Positions 31,702-43,639 of a stretch of DNA of 64,000 nucleotides are shown piece by piece. Source of the DNA: Platanthera guangdongensis (taxonomy: Eukaryota; Streptophyta; Magnoliopsida; Asparagales; Orchidaceae). Positions within the stretch are counted from its first letter, which is position 1; each line of letters begins with the position of its first letter. The stretch covers positions 244,265,447 to 244,329,446 of the forward strand of contig CM077158.1 in assembly GCA_039583875.1 (NCBI GenBank). The letters run 5' to 3'. The notes below the pieces were generated by a model. It ran no database searches. It saw only the letters and a program-made list of their open reading frames with translations, and was not told where the DNA came from. The translations under genes and the position numbers were made by a program.

Positions 31702-32010
31702 TCATAATTCGTTTAAAATACTCGATGTGCATGTTTTTTTCCTGAAAACTAATTCTAAAATTTTATTTGTAAAAATATCTTTTGTCCCATGTTGCGTTAT
31801 TTCTTCTCGGAGTCGTGAGACATATAAGCTGTCGTAATAATTAAAACATTCGGCAAAAACAAAATTAAATTTAGTAGTACTAACGTCGTCAACGTCATCG
31901 AAACTTATATTTATGTCTAAGTTAACGTTAATTTCATCAATCAAATTTTTTACGCCGTCTACAGTGAATAACGGGTTTAAAGCGGTGGCGCATGAAAATG
32001 TAGGAGACAT
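31702..32010 (-). pseudogene. hAT-B transposase central part
   Basis: A 102-codon frame starting MSPTFSCATALNPLFTVDGV. The A.ALNP..K..G...L pattern matches the region before the dimerisation domain in plant hAT transposases. It ends upstream at the CACTA insertion, beyond which coding resumes at 39079. Confidence 0.65.
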
Positions 32011-32079
32011 TTCTCTATAATATTTTTTAAAAAATTCTTATTTTACTTCAATTAAACACTACAACATTTTTGGTCTTTA

Positions 32080-32335
32080 GCAACATTTAAAAACTGTTGC
32101 CTAATACCGTAAAGTGTTGCCAAAACATTGAAAACTGTTGTCATAGGGGTGTATGTCTATGCCCGTGTTACCAAAGACCTACGGCAACAGTTTTTACATG
32201 TTTAGGCAACATTACTTGAAACTGTTGCATATATCCCTAGTAAAGGCAACATTTTTTACATGGACCTATTGCAACATTTTCAAAATGTTTAAAGTCACAT
32301 TTAATAAATATTGCCAAAACTATTTAATTAATAAA
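32080..32335. repeat. CACTA left subterminal repeats
   Basis: Multiple short GCAACATTT / AAACTGTTGC motifs in both orientations. A matching set lies at 38470-38710. Confidence 0.7.
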
Positions 32336-32397
32336 AAAAATATAAATTTTAAAAAGAACGTGAAAATAAATTAAAACTTCAAAACCAAACAGATTAT

Positions 32398-32527
32398 GGC
32401 TCCGTTTGGGGGGACTTATTTTCACCGGTCAAGCAGTTATGACCGCATGAACCAGACCTTAATTACGGTCCAATTCATACGATCATAACCGCTTGACCGG
32501 TGAAAATAAGTCCTCCCAAACGAAGCC
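32398..32527. mobile_element. MITE, 130 bp, inside the CACTA
   Basis: Long inverted repeats, GGCTCCGTTTGGGGGGACTT at the left and the complement of AAGTCCTCCCAAACGAAGCC at the right, are flanked by TAT on both sides. GGCTCCGTTTGG is a common start of plant Tourist/hAT-like MITEs. The superfamily is not decided here. Confidence 0.8.
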
Positions 32528-32885
32528 TATATAATGAGACATTTTTTAAAACACATAAATATATAACAATTTTGCACATGTTTTATCATTAAATATTAAA
32601 CAAGTCATTAGTAGCCTCATATTTTATCAAAATACATCAAAATATTTAAATATTACAGTACACAAATAAAATTATCTAAATTAACTTAAACATCAAATGA
32701 TCTTCATGATATGAAGTCATCGATCATATTGTAACTCCTCATTTGTCTTCCCGGCCATCTTCAAGAACTTTCTGCACAAAGTAAAATAATATATATATAA
32801 ATACAATGACATCAAAATCAATATATAAATAAAAAATTGCAAACATATAAAAATATTTTAATATATTGTATGAAAATCTACAACA
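32528..32885. other. CACTA AT-rich interval
   Basis: No feature apart from AT-rich DNA. Confidence 0.4.
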
Positions 32886-33140
32886 TTATAGCTCTCCATA
32901 GTTTGGAACGTGTGTTGATGTAGAAGAATGTGCATGTGGTAGCCCGTCTCTCTTCTGTCCACTATTTGCATCCCCTGGAGATGAACCTAATAGATTCTCC
33001 AATGATTGTACATCAATTCCAACGGGTTTGCTTTGTTGAAGCATAATCTTAAGTACCCATTTTAGAGTATTAAGTGTATCTTCCACATTTTGCACTTTTT
33101 CATTCAACAAAGTCACTTCTTCATTATGTACTTTCTTCAA
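32886..33140 (-). pseudogene. CACTA second ORF fragment (TNPA-like, tentative)
   Basis: An 84-codon frame starting MKKVHNEEVTLLNEKVQNVE, a coiled coil followed by a Gly/Ser/His-rich tail. Plant CACTA elements carry a second ORF (Transposase_24 type) whose C-terminus is often a coiled coil. This fits by position and type only. Confidence 0.4.
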
Positions 33141-33794
33141 AGCCGCAATGTCTTCCTTTCACTTCAAAGTTGTTTGTGTAATTCCTTTTCCAAAGCAACG
33201 CATTGATCCAGGATGTTCTTTCCCAAACATAATTTTAAATGCTTCGACATTACTTTTCTCGTTATTCATAGTATCTTGAAGTTACGATTGATAACAATTA
33301 AATTGAATAGTTGATTTTTAAATAAAATAAAATAAGTAAATTATATTTGATCTTAATTAAAAAAATAACTCACAATTGCATTGTTGGTTTCTAAATCCAG
33401 CTCCTTTTCACTAATGCTACTTTGAGTTTCAATAAAAACTTCAGCTTGAGTGGAGTCTCTCTTCATTTTTGAACGCTACAGATGCATAAAAAAATATTGA
33501 AAATTAAACACAATCAGTGAACTGAACATAATTAACAAACTACACATAATCAGCGACATGCAACCATTCTTTGGTTGTATGCGATTATTTTTTGAACGCA
33601 TATAATCATGCAAGCACAAATTTAGGTTTGGGTCCAAGCTGAAAAATATCTCCAGCAAGTTTTGCCTATCTATCATAGAAATTCAAGGACTTGTGAAGAG
33701 GTGAATGACCATGCACACAACAAACACAGCACTCAGAAGTTTAAAACTTTCAGTCAGTACAGCAAAAAAATAATAATTTATAACCATTTGGCTC

Positions 33795-33970
33795 AACGTG
33801 CTGCACCTGCAGCACGCTGAATTTCAGCGTGCTGCACCTGCAGCTCGCTGAAATTCAGCGTGTTGCAGGTGCACCTCGCTGAATTTCAGCGTGCTGCAGG
33901 TGCAGCTCGCTGAATTTCAGCGTGCTGCAGGTGCAGCTCGCTGAATTTCATCATGCTTCAGGTGCATGCC
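33795..33970. repeat. CACTA minisatellite I, palindromic unit
   Basis: About 30-bp units made of GCAGCACGCTGAA / TTCAGCGTGCTGC and CTGCAGGTGCAG words, so that both strands look alike. Confidence 0.8.
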
Positions 33971-34235
33971 AACATTCTCCCCTATCTTTAGTCATAATCT
34001 CATTAATGTCTAAGCACGTCATGTCTTTTCATCAAGCTAGCACATGTCGCAATTCCAAATAAAAAGAAAGCATACAAATGCAAGAGTGATTGAAGTCAAA
34101 TAGTCAAGAAAATGAAAGCATACAACACTTCAAAATTTGGAAACAAATACTACAAACTAGTGTTTTTCAAATATAAGCAACAGAAGTTTAAAACTTTCAG
34201 TCAGTACAGCAAAAAAATAACAATTTATAACCATT

Positions 34236-34345
34236 TGGCTCAGCGTTGTGCACCTGAAGCACGCTGAAATTCAGCGTGCTGCACCTGAAGCACGCTGAAA
34301 TTCAGCGTGCTGCAGGTGCAGCACGCTGAAATTCAGCGTGCTGCA
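34236..34345. repeat. CACTA minisatellite II, same unit
   Basis: Same CTGAAATTCAGCGTGCTGCA unit as at 33795, preceded by a duplicated flank (AACTTTCAGTCAGTACAGCA occurs at 33745 and 34191). Single copies recur near 34465-34502 and 36217-36300. Confidence 0.8.
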
Positions 34346-34466
34346 ATCACACACACATACACACATCACTACATACACACACATTATTACCTACATGAAC
34401 ACACACACACACACACACAAATGTGCAAACACACACTCACATCACATAACACACACACACACTCAC
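34346..34466. repeat. CA-rich microsatellite
   Basis: ACACAC-rich run with interruptions. Confidence 0.85.
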
Positions 34467-34878
34467 CTGCAGCACGCTGAATTTCAGCGTGCTGCGCCTG
34501 CAGTACACTCCAATCCATGCATGAAGAGAATGATTTATAAATTTAATAGGACTAGCTAATCTACGAGTCACGTTCTTATGTGCACATGCATGGCCAAAAT
34601 TTGCTAAACAGCTTTTATGATTTATAAATTGAGTTTGTTATATGTTAGTGGGCGTCTATTACTTTCACTGCAATTTATTGTTGTGTGGTATTGTGTATAG
34701 TTGTTGGTTGTAATGTGATAGTGGCCGTTTGTAATGCGGTGGTATGTGCAGTGGTTGATTGTCATTTGCTGTTATTAGAAGTGTGTGAGTGGGGGGGGGT
34801 GGAGGTATGCACACAAGTATAGGAGAACATGATTGGTAGAGTGTGTGATGACGTGGTTAGAGGTTGGTGGTTGTGACA

Positions 34879-36066
34879 CTAAGTTTCTACTCCGGCATCC
34901 CACAATATCTTTAGCTCCTCAATTAATGGTTGTAGGAACACATCAATAGCATTTCTAGGTGATCGCGGTCCAGGAATAAGCAAAGACATCATAAGATTCT
35001 CTGGCTTCAAGCATAAATTCGGAGGATAGTTATACATTGTTAATACCACAGGCCATGTGCTATGTGATAGACTCATATTGCCAAATGGATTAAACCCATC
35101 ACTAGCCAATCCAAGTCTTACATTACGAGTTTCATTTGCAAAAGCTGGGTGATTCACATCAAAGTCTTTCCATGACTGTCCATCAGCAGGATGCCTTAAC
35201 TTGCCATCTTTTGAACGTTCTTCTGCATGCCACCTCATTGAATCAGCAGTTTTTGAACACATGTAAAGTCGTTTTAGTCTTTGAATTAAAGGAAAATGTC
35301 TCAACACTTTTGCAGAAATTTTGTGAGCTTTCTTGGATTTCTCAGACTCACAATTCACTTCAGGATGTAGAATCCAACGAGATTCGCCACAAGTATGACA
35401 TTTGTCATCTTTCTCATGTTCTTTCCAAAATAACATGCAATTATTAGGACATGCATCAATCTTTTTATAATCTAATCTCAGGTCTCTAATCATAGACTTT
35501 GTTTTATTAAAAGAGATAAGGATGTTCAAATCAGGTATAGCCTCTTTCAATAACTCGAAAAGAGATGTGAATGATGCATTGCTCCATCCATGCAGACATT
35601 TCAGTAAATACATACGAATACTAAAAGATAATGTAGAGAATTTTTTACAACCAGGATATAGTTTTTTATTTGCTTCCTCAACAAGCTTATAAAACTTCTT
35701 TGCATCTCCATTTGGTCCTTCGTATAATCGATTTTCTTCAAACACATCTTTAAATGTGTCAAATAATAATTCATTGATATCATTAGATGAGACATCATCA
35801 TTAGTTTCTTGATCAAGATCCATATGTTTAATATCCTCTCCATGATAAATCCAATCATTGTATCCTTTTACAAATCCCTTACTTACCAAATGGTCAAACA
35901 CCATATCTCTTTTTCTCCAAATACTATTGCAACAAACAACACATGGACATAAAATCTCTTCTCCTTCGAACAACCCTTTGTTGAACGCAATATCCAAGAA
36001 ATGTTTAACACCATTAATATAATCTTCACCATAACGCGGCAAAAAAATCCAATCCTTTTTCATCAT
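34879..36066 (-). pseudogene. CACTA transposase (tnp2 family), N-terminal part
   Basis: 395 open codons starting MMKKDWIFLPRYGEDYINGV. The first ~80 residues are the transposase-associated domain (CPCVVCCN, WIYHGE). They are followed by the tnp2 region with CPNNCMLFW, CHTCGESRW and SMRWHAEERSKDGKLRHPAD. A complete tnp2 ORF is about twice this length, so the product is truncated; the catalytic portion continues degraded or is deleted. It would act in the nucleus on the CACTA ends. Confidence 0.85.
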
Positions 36067-36404
36067 ATTTTATCTTTTGAATAATGAAAAATGGTGGTAC
36101 CTAAACAAAAAAAAAATTATATTGAGTTATATTATCAAAGCAAAATTTACAAAAGAAGAATTGCATGTTCTTTCTTAAAACATTACATGCATGTTGAGAG
36201 AGAATAGTTTGCATCTTCGCTGAAATTCAGCGAACTGCACGTGTTCTTTGCTACAATTAAGCAAATTGCACGTCCAGTTCGCTGAAATTCAACGAACTGT
36301 GCATCTGCTCTTCGTCGATATGTTGAAAAGAAAACCATTAGTATAAAACATTGCAAGATAATTTATGTCTGAAAATTTATTTTAGAGAGAGAAGCTATAT
36401 TACA

Positions 36405-36678
36405 CACACATACACCATACACCATACACCACAACAAACACACACACACCTACAACATAACAACAACAACACACACACACACACACACATACAACACACA
36501 CATTCCAAACACACATACAACACACACAAACACACACATACAACACACACAAACACACACACAAACATACAACATAATAGCAACAAACACAAAAACACAC
36601 CTACAATGCTACAACACACATACAACACAAACACACAAACACACACACACAACACACACAACACTAACACACACATAC

Positions 36679-36714
<36 letters not shown>

Positions 36715-37150
36715 ACACACACACAATAACAACACAGATACACACCTACAATACACACATACAAAAAACACATACAACACACACAAACACACACACACAC
36801 ATACAACACAACAACAACAAACACACATATATATACAACACACACAAACACACACAAACAAATACAGCAAAACAAACAAACACACACACACCTATAACAC
36901 ACACACATACAATACAGCAACAACAACACACACATACACATACAACACACACATTCCAAACACAAATACAACACACACACACACACACACACATACAACA
37001 CAATAACAACAAACACAAAAACACACCTACAACACTAACACACCCACACAACACACACAATACTAACACACACATACAACATACACCACACACACACACA
37101 CACATACAACACACATACAACACAACAACAATACACATAATCACCTACAA
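36405..37150. repeat. Long CA-rich simple-sequence tract, about 750 bp
   Basis: Continuous ACACAC/ACAACA/CACATACA combinations. The long open frames on both strands here (His/Thr or Cys/Val only) are products of the repeat. Confidence 0.95.
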
Positions 37151-37589
37151 CACACACGTACAACATACAGGAAGAATGGAATCTCATCCCTCAATATTTC
37201 AGAATTTAAGCACATGAAAAATGGAATCAAATGGGCTAGGTACCAGACACAAGATATGTAGGAGAAGGGGTATACCTCAGCGATAAGGAGAACGGTAGCA
37301 CAAGATATGCAGAGAATGTGCAAGAACCCTGCGCTAGGTATCCCACGGAGAAATTCCGACGGATTTCGTCGTCGGTTCGGTGCAATCAGACTGTCGGCGT
37401 CAACGGGGAGGAAGCTAGGTCGGTGCAATCGGACTGCGTCGTCGACGAATAAAATGATTTTGCACGCCGGCGTCGACGGGGAAGAAGATCCACGCGGTGC
37501 AGCAGCCGCGCCCGGGGAAGAAGCCTATCGTCGCCGGGGAAGAGAAGCTTGGAGTTGGGTATCAGGGGGAAAATGTTTCTAATAAATGA

Positions 37590-38005
37590 AGTGCGGGCCG
37601 TGCGGCTGAGGTGATGAGCCGTGAAATGGAGTGCGGGTAGGTTTAGGTTAATTAGGTTAATTAATTAATGTGGAGTTATTATTTTTGATTCGAACGAAAA
37701 ACGGGCAGATATTCTCACACCCGGAAAAGAGAAGCTTGGAGTGCGAGCCGTGTGGCTGAGGTGATGAGTCGTGAAAAATATTGTGGGTAGGTTAATTGGG
37801 TTAATTAATTAATGTGGAGTCACTATTTTTGATTCGAACGAAAAATGGGCAGATATCCTCACACCCGGGAAAGAGAAGCTTGGAGTGCGAGCCATGTGGC
37901 TGAGGTGATGAGCCGTGAAAAATATTGTGGGTAGGTTAATTGGGTTAATTAATTAATGTGGAGTCACTATTTTTGATTCAAACGAAAAACGGGCAGATAT
38001 CCTCA
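37590..38005. repeat. CACTA tandem repeat, about 144-bp period, 3 copies
   Basis: Each copy holds GTGGCTGAGGTGATGAG, TTAATTAATTAATGTGGAGT and CGGGCAGATATCCTCACAC. Copies 2 and 3 are closer to each other than to copy 1. Confidence 0.85.
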
Positions 38006-38469
38006 CACCAGGGAAACCCAAAATTGATTTTGTTTCGGGGGCGTTACCCCGAGCCCCCACCGGGGACGCTGTCCCCTAGCGGGACCTCCGCCGGGGGCTA
38101 CCGCCCCCGGACCCCCGCTGTCGTCGGCGCCGGATATGTCGTAGGGATTCACACTTCGATTCCTCTAAACTTACATGGGCAAAACCGGTGTGAGAAACAA
38201 GAGAACTGGAAGTGTTCCACAACTTGAAAAAATTTAAATCTCGATATAAGTTAATTAAAATCTCGAGTAGGTACATAGAAACTAACAACGATGACCCTTT
38301 TTAAAATGTCTCAATAAATGTGGAGTCATGATTTTTAACAAAATTTAAAAATCTAACAAGGTCGCTATATAGAAAAGGTCGTTATATAGAAAACTAGCGA
38401 CAACGATTTTTAACAAAACCTCAAAAATGTGTCCTATGTTCATATTTTGGTTAATCATAAAGTATTCCT

Positions 38470-38733
38470 TAGGCAACACTTTAAAAATATTGCAAATTAA
38501 TTTTTAAGTAAATAGATATCATAATTGTTGTATAAAGTGAATCTTCAAGGGCAACATGTCTAAAATGTTACATATAAGGAATATAGAACAGTTTTTTGAA
38601 TGTTGCACAGAAAGTGTTGCCTAAACATGTAAATCTATTGCAACACTTCTAAACTGTTTTCTAACAAAGTTTAGACAACATTTTTATAAATGTTGTCAAG
38701 TCAGGTGTTGCTAAAGACCAAAAATGTTGTAGT
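38470..38733. repeat. CACTA right subterminal repeats and TIR
   Basis: Repeated GTGTTGC / GCAACA motifs lead to the TIR at 38706-38734. Confidence 0.7.
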
Positions 38734-39078
38734 CAAAGGAAGTCATCTGGAGTGTTGCTTAAAATAGTTAAGTTTTGTGTGAAATTTACAAAATTTTCAA
38801 CTACTAACGAGCTAGTTGGATAATACACACCAGATAAAAAAACAGTCGCCCAATAAAAATATTTTAATAAATCCATATGATTTAATAATATGTCTCAATC
38901 GTTATTAGTTAAATCATGATTATTTGTCACAGTGTAATATTCCATAAGAAGTGTTTTTTTGTTGAAACACACTTTTTAACATTTTATATGTTGAGTTCCA
39001 TCTTACAGACATATCAAATTGAGGTTTCAAATGTTTTTGACCTTGTGCGATCACAAATTTTCGAAAATCTTGACTTCG

Positions 39079-39318
39079 TTATTTGGTACAATAAATAAAT
39101 CTAAGCATAGTCAGAATTTTTTCAACATATGGTTGCATAGGTTCTAAACTATCTTGTATCATTAAATTTAAAACGTGACAGACACATCGAGTGTGAAAAA
39201 ACGCACCGTTGAGCATATGTTTTAATTCACGTTTTAACCTCTCTGCTGCGGTATTGTTATTATTAGTGTTATCAAAAGAAAGACTCATTATTTTATCTTT
39301 TATTTTAAATTCACGCAA
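39079..39318 (-). pseudogene. hAT-B transposase core fragment
   Basis: 79 codons including LNGAFFHTRCVCHVLNLMIQ. This corresponds to the conserved hAT motif R-C-x-C/A-H-x-L-N-L-x-V-Q-D. Adjacent sequence is frameshifted. Confidence 0.75.
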
Positions 39319-39539
39319 ACATTTAATAATTACCGAATATATAGTCTTACCTGTGTGCGGAAATTCAAAATTTTCAAAACATATTATGAGCTTATTTAAC
39401 TCTCATGAAACGAAATCGATCCAATGAGCCGGATACAAATATAAGATAATTCTACCTTTACGTTACTACTCCAAATGTCACTCGTTAAACTCACATGTCC
39501 CTCGAAAATTTCAAAATTTTTTATTAAATCTTGTTTTGT

Positions 39540-39977
39540 TTAAAAATATAATTTATGTGTGTTGCGTCTCATAGTGGATCTACTTACCGGTTGATATTTG
39601 GGCTGAAATCCTTCGTGTATGTACTCCGTCGTCTCATCATTGTCGCAGTGACTGAATGTCAACCCACGTCTTATGACGTTTTTCACTTGTAGGTCTCGCT
39701 GTCTTGCTTGATCGTACGTCCAAATTTGTCCTGATGCTGATATTTCTCCCTGACTGGACTCGGGAGCTCGCTTCACAAAACATGACTTAATGTGTCTCAC
39801 TGGTGTTGAGTTGCCGGTAAAAGTTAACAACTTTGAGCATAACTTGCACCGCGCCTTGAATTCGTCGTCGACTTTAACCTTGTCGAAATGCTCCCAGACG
39901 GGCGCCCTCCGATTATGCTCCACCAATTCGGTCGTGCTTTGAGTGGACGACTCCGACATTGAGGAAGACGATGCCAT
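39540..39977 (-). pseudogene. hAT-B transposase N-terminus with BED zinc finger
   Basis: The ATG at 39977 reads MASSSSMSESSTQSTTELVE, then APVWEHFDKVKVDDEFKARC. The BED finger has CKLC and RHIKSC as ligands (C-x2-C...H-x3-C). About 145 codons are open before decay. A GA-rich tract (39985-40090) precedes the ATG on this strand. BED fingers of hAT transposases bind the element ends. Confidence 0.85.
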
Positions 39978-40608
39978 ACAGCGAGAGAGAGAGTAAGAGA
40001 GTAAGAGAGGGAGAGAGTAAGTGAGAGAGAGAAAGTGACTGGAAGAGAGAGCGAGAGAGAAAGTGAGAGAGAGTGAAGGAGAGAGAGGGGGTCGGGGATG
40101 GGGGTGGGGGTGTTTTATAGGTTTTTTTAATAAAAAAAATTTTAAATATATATTTTAAAATGGCCTAGGGCCTAGGCTGTGTTGCCTAGGCCCTAGGCCA
40201 TAGCAGCCAGCAGCTGCTGCTGACAGTCGACCGGGATGTCAACAACAGCTGCTGCTGCTGACAACCGACCAGGTTGTCAGCAGCAGCCATGCTGCCTACT
40301 TCCAACGGCTCTAAGAGTCATTGGATTTCCAACGGCTCTTAGAGCCGTTAAAACCAGCAGGGTTGGGCCGGCCTGTGGGCCTGGGCCAGTCTTCGCCTGG
40401 GCCCGGGCCAGGGGCTACCCCAAATTCCGGGCTTTGTCCGTCCCGGCCCGGGTCGGGTATCGGGCCGGGCTAGCCCCCAAAATAAGGGCCCTGAGCCCGG
40501 CCTCGGCCCGGACCCGACTTTTCCTGGCCAGGCCGAATCGGACTTTTGCCGGGCCGGGCTCGGGCCGGTTAACTGGGCCCTGGCCTTTTGGACACGTCTA
40601 TGCTAAAT

Positions 40609-42524
40609 TGGACATTAAGTCAGAATGACAAAAGAGAAGAGAGCAATGTGAGTTCTTACCGCTTTAATTATGCATAATTTTAAATTAGTTTTAGAATACA
40701 AATTGTATAATTTTCTTCTGTCAGATAAAGTATTTTGTGATTGCGCATTAACATGAAATTTGAAATTACTTGAATTTTCGAACCACCGATAAGAAAATGA
40801 GCTTCATTATAAGATGATAGATGAGTTTCATAAAAAAATATGGTAAATTTGGAATAACAAGAATGAAGTGAGGAAGTCTAAGAAAAAATAGAAATAAAGA
40901 AAACCGATGTGCAATTCAAAATACAGATGAATATTAAAATGTGTCATAACAAGAAAGAAATGACAACATAATAAAAGTTTATGTATAGAGAAATGATCAA
41001 TGTTAACCTAGTGTTGTGTGTGGGGGGGGGGGGGGGAATACCAATGACGGAATATTTCTGAGATTTATTTGCGGTCGCTGAAGGCCAGAGGCCGTTGAAG
41101 GCTCAAAGGTCGTTGAAGACCAAGATGCATTTTAACCTACCCTTATGATTTTCTACACGAATAAATTACGAGTAAGAAATTGTACCAGATGATTGAAAAT
41201 GAAGAAGGATTTTGCTGATTGAAAATGAATCACATAAGCAAAGAATGAAGAATGAATATGGATGACAATATGAACGAATAAGAACTGCAGAAATAAGACG
41301 TTTAAATATGAATAAAGAACGAACATGAATAAAGAAGTGAAACATCCTGAAGAACCTGAAAGAATGAAGGAATCAAACGAATATAAGTATTTAAGAATGT
41401 TGCATAAACATGTCTTTATTTACTGCACTTCTATCTATCGAAAGTGAAATACTTATGCATATTGTTACTAATGATTATTGTCTGTCTGTACAACAGTTAA
41501 AGATGTATGTTTTTCACTTAGTCATATTTTTATGACTAAGCACATCGTCAATTCTGTTTAGGTAATTGAGGCGACCATGAGTACACAAAGAAAGACTAAA
41601 TTGAATGATGAAGAATGAAAAGAACTTATAGCAGAACGACCCAATATATGAGTTAAGTTTTTATTATGTGATTTATTTTGTACTCACTCTCCTTACTTCA
41701 GCCTGAGCAAATAACTTGAAATAAGCTTAGATACAGAATCTTAGTGGGGTCTAAATTGGGGTCTCACACTTTGTCTCCTGTGAATGGTTATTAAAATAAC
41801 TCGTCAATCGTACAGCTAAGTGGAAACACATCTCCTCTCCAGATCCATATCCTAGGGACGAGCCTACGCACCCAACAATAAGTAAATTACCGAAGCACAA
41901 GAGAGTTAGTAGCATCATTTCAATATAGTGCATTTTCATTTCTTAAGCTATGAGCAATTATCTAAAAGAGTGCAGCATAAAACAACTGGAAAATAGTAGC
42001 ATAAACATCAGTTATTTAAAAAACACTCAATTAGCTATCACAACCAACAAGTACTCACAACCTGCAATCACACTACAAGTATTCAGAACCCGCCAACACA
42101 TTGCAGGTATTCAAACCCGCGCACACTACAGGTATTCAAACAGTGCACACCACAGGTATTCAAACCTTAGCGCACCCACTATGTCGACATAGATTGGATC
42201 GCTTCTCTTCAAGTAGGGTAGCGAGCTCTGCGAGCCTCGCCGATGTGGTCGTTGGTGACAGTGTCGGGTCCTGACACTTCTGGGTATGGTCGTACCGCAC
42301 TACCCAGGCCCTAGCGTACACCCAAGTGTAGTTTTTTGGATGTGAGCGACATCCACCAAATTCTGAAAATTTAGGTCGGCCAGTGGAGGAAACCCAACGG
42401 GAAAAAACAAAATGGTTGGTCACATATGGTAGTGTAATTCCTTTGTCCGTCACATGAAATATAACAGAGGGTCTGGCCGGGGCCCCACGTCATATTCCAC
42501 AGACAGTCAGCGACGTTACGTGTG
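40609..42524. other. Unassigned interval with LTR-like words
   Basis: No coding region. It contains a G17-like homopolymer (about 41021-41037), AT-rich DNA and, near 42470, GGTCTGGCCGGGGCCCCAC. A near copy of that word (GGTCTGGTCGGGGCCCCAC) lies at 62313, inside the LTR-like sequence at the window end. It may be a decayed LTR of that family. Confidence 0.35.
42069..42172. repeat. Short tandem repeat, about 27-bp unit, 4 copies
   Basis: The unit contains CACTACAGGTATTCAAAC with variants. Confidence 0.7.
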
Positions 42525-43166
42525 TGTTGAAACCAAAAACTTGGTCTCTCGTGGGGTTCGAGATCCCTAGAAAGGGGTGACCTCACACTTACTACAGTCA
42601 GGGGGATGTCACGAACCAAAGGCTCGGGAAACTAAGAACAGACCCTCGGCTCTAGCGTGGAGGTCCCACCTCACACCCGGAAGACCTTGGCGATCTCCCC
42701 CTCCCTATCCAATGTTGAGATAGGTGCCTTGGAGGATGAAGAGAGAGTGAAGAAGTGATCTTCAAGGCACCCATAAGGGCCTATTTATAGTTTTCTAGGA
42801 ATGGCCTGCAAATAACCAACCTCCACTGCTCTGAAAATTACCGAAATGCACACGGATTGGCCTGCCAACAGCCAAATCCCACTGTTCTAAGCGGCTAATT
42901 GCAGTCCACCAGGGGTAGTCCCACAAGTCGGGCGAGCTGACGGCCTGCGAGCTGGGGCTAGGCGAGACGGTCGGCTGGGCGAGCTGCGGCCTGACGAGCG
43001 GCGACCTGTTTGGCAAGACGGCAGCCTAGCGAGACGGCGGTCTGGCGAGCAGCAGCCTGCTATCTGTCTCATCATTGCTACTAGGACATCCAATACATTT
43101 CTATGTATATCATTGACAAGATTGACTTCACTCAAATCTGGGACATTGAGGGCAATGGACCCAACA
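42525..43166 (-). repeat. Copia-M 3' LTR, 642 bp, with Tat-like promoter and U5
   Basis: Minus strand from TGTTGGGTCCATTG to GGTTTCAACA, with TATAAATA at 42789-42782. About the first 100 bp are unlike E1-E3. The rest shares U3 words with the E1 LTR (GCTGTTGGCAGGCCAA, GGAGGTTGG, TATTTGCAGGCC) and R/U5 words with E2/E3 (CTAGAGCCGAGGGTCTGTTC, GTAAGTGTGAGGTCACCCC). No matching 5-bp repeat flanks it, so it is not a simple solo LTR. Confidence 0.7.
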
Positions 43167-43559
43167 ATCTTCCCCTATTTGAGGAAGTCAAAACTCTTAA
43201 GCGAGTGAAAGTCAATGACATACATAACACTATGCATCACTAATAATTTTAAGAAAATTTATAGTTACCACTTTTTTCACATGTCCTTGTCTGCAGGATG
43301 ATCAATACCTGCTCCCCCTGAATTGATGCAACCACTGAATTGAATTGATTCTGATACCCTTCTTGCTTGTACATCTTTTCCTCCCCCTTTTTGACTTTAG
43401 CAAATAGCTTGTAAGGTTCTAAATTTTTGGAACATGCTCCCCCTCAATCGATGCACCAACTTGAAGAGTCTTTAGTTTTTTGATGTCACATCAAGAACTT
43501 ATCTACTTGCAAGAGAAGTAATTCCTGCAACACAAGTATAACAGGGAGCAACTGAAGCT

Positions 43560-43639
43560 ATATCAGGTTCAACATACCCAATCTCAACTTAGAGGGTGTT
43601 GAACTTGACATCATCTAGTGTCATGATAAACATGTCAGC
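43560..43639 (-). pseudogene. Copia-M RNase H C-terminus
   Basis: Reads ADMFIMTLDDVKFNTL-stop-VEIG, the standard copia RNase H ending (AD.FTK.L....F..L...LG) with a stop inside. Confidence 0.65.

Larger units (their letters stand above)
32057..38734 (-). mobile_element. CACTA (En/Spm) transposon inside hAT-B
   Basis: The left end CACTACAACATTTTTGGTC and the right end complement GACTACAACATTTTTGGTC form matching TIRs; the outermost base at the right is changed (C for G). A 3-bp duplication AAA flanks both sides. Subterminal regions (32080-32330, 38470-38710) carry many GCAACA / TGTTGC words, as expected for transposase binding sites. It encodes a tnp2-type transposase fragment on the minus strand. 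Confidence 0.9.
31042..40600 (-). mobile_element. hAT-B: hAT transposon with decayed transposase, interrupted by a CACTA element
   Basis: Flanked by the 8-bp duplication TGCTAAAT (31034-31041 and 40601-40608). The ends share TCCAAAAGGCC as inverted repeats, followed by GGCCCGGGC-rich subterminal DNA at both sides. The transposase is read on the minus strand from a BED finger (39977) to the C-terminal dimerisation region (about 31382). Without the CACTA the element is about 2.9 kb, a usual size for a hAT. Confidence 0.9.

Noticed and set aside
36405..37150. Long open frames on both strands (His/Thr-rich and Cys/Val-rich)
   Set aside because: They are direct translations of a CA-rich simple repeat, present in several frames at once.
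42525..43166. Simple solo Tat LTR
   Set aside because: The flanks gtgtg and atctt do not match, the start TGTTGGGTCC differs from Tat LTR starts, and a PPT-like tract adjoins it.
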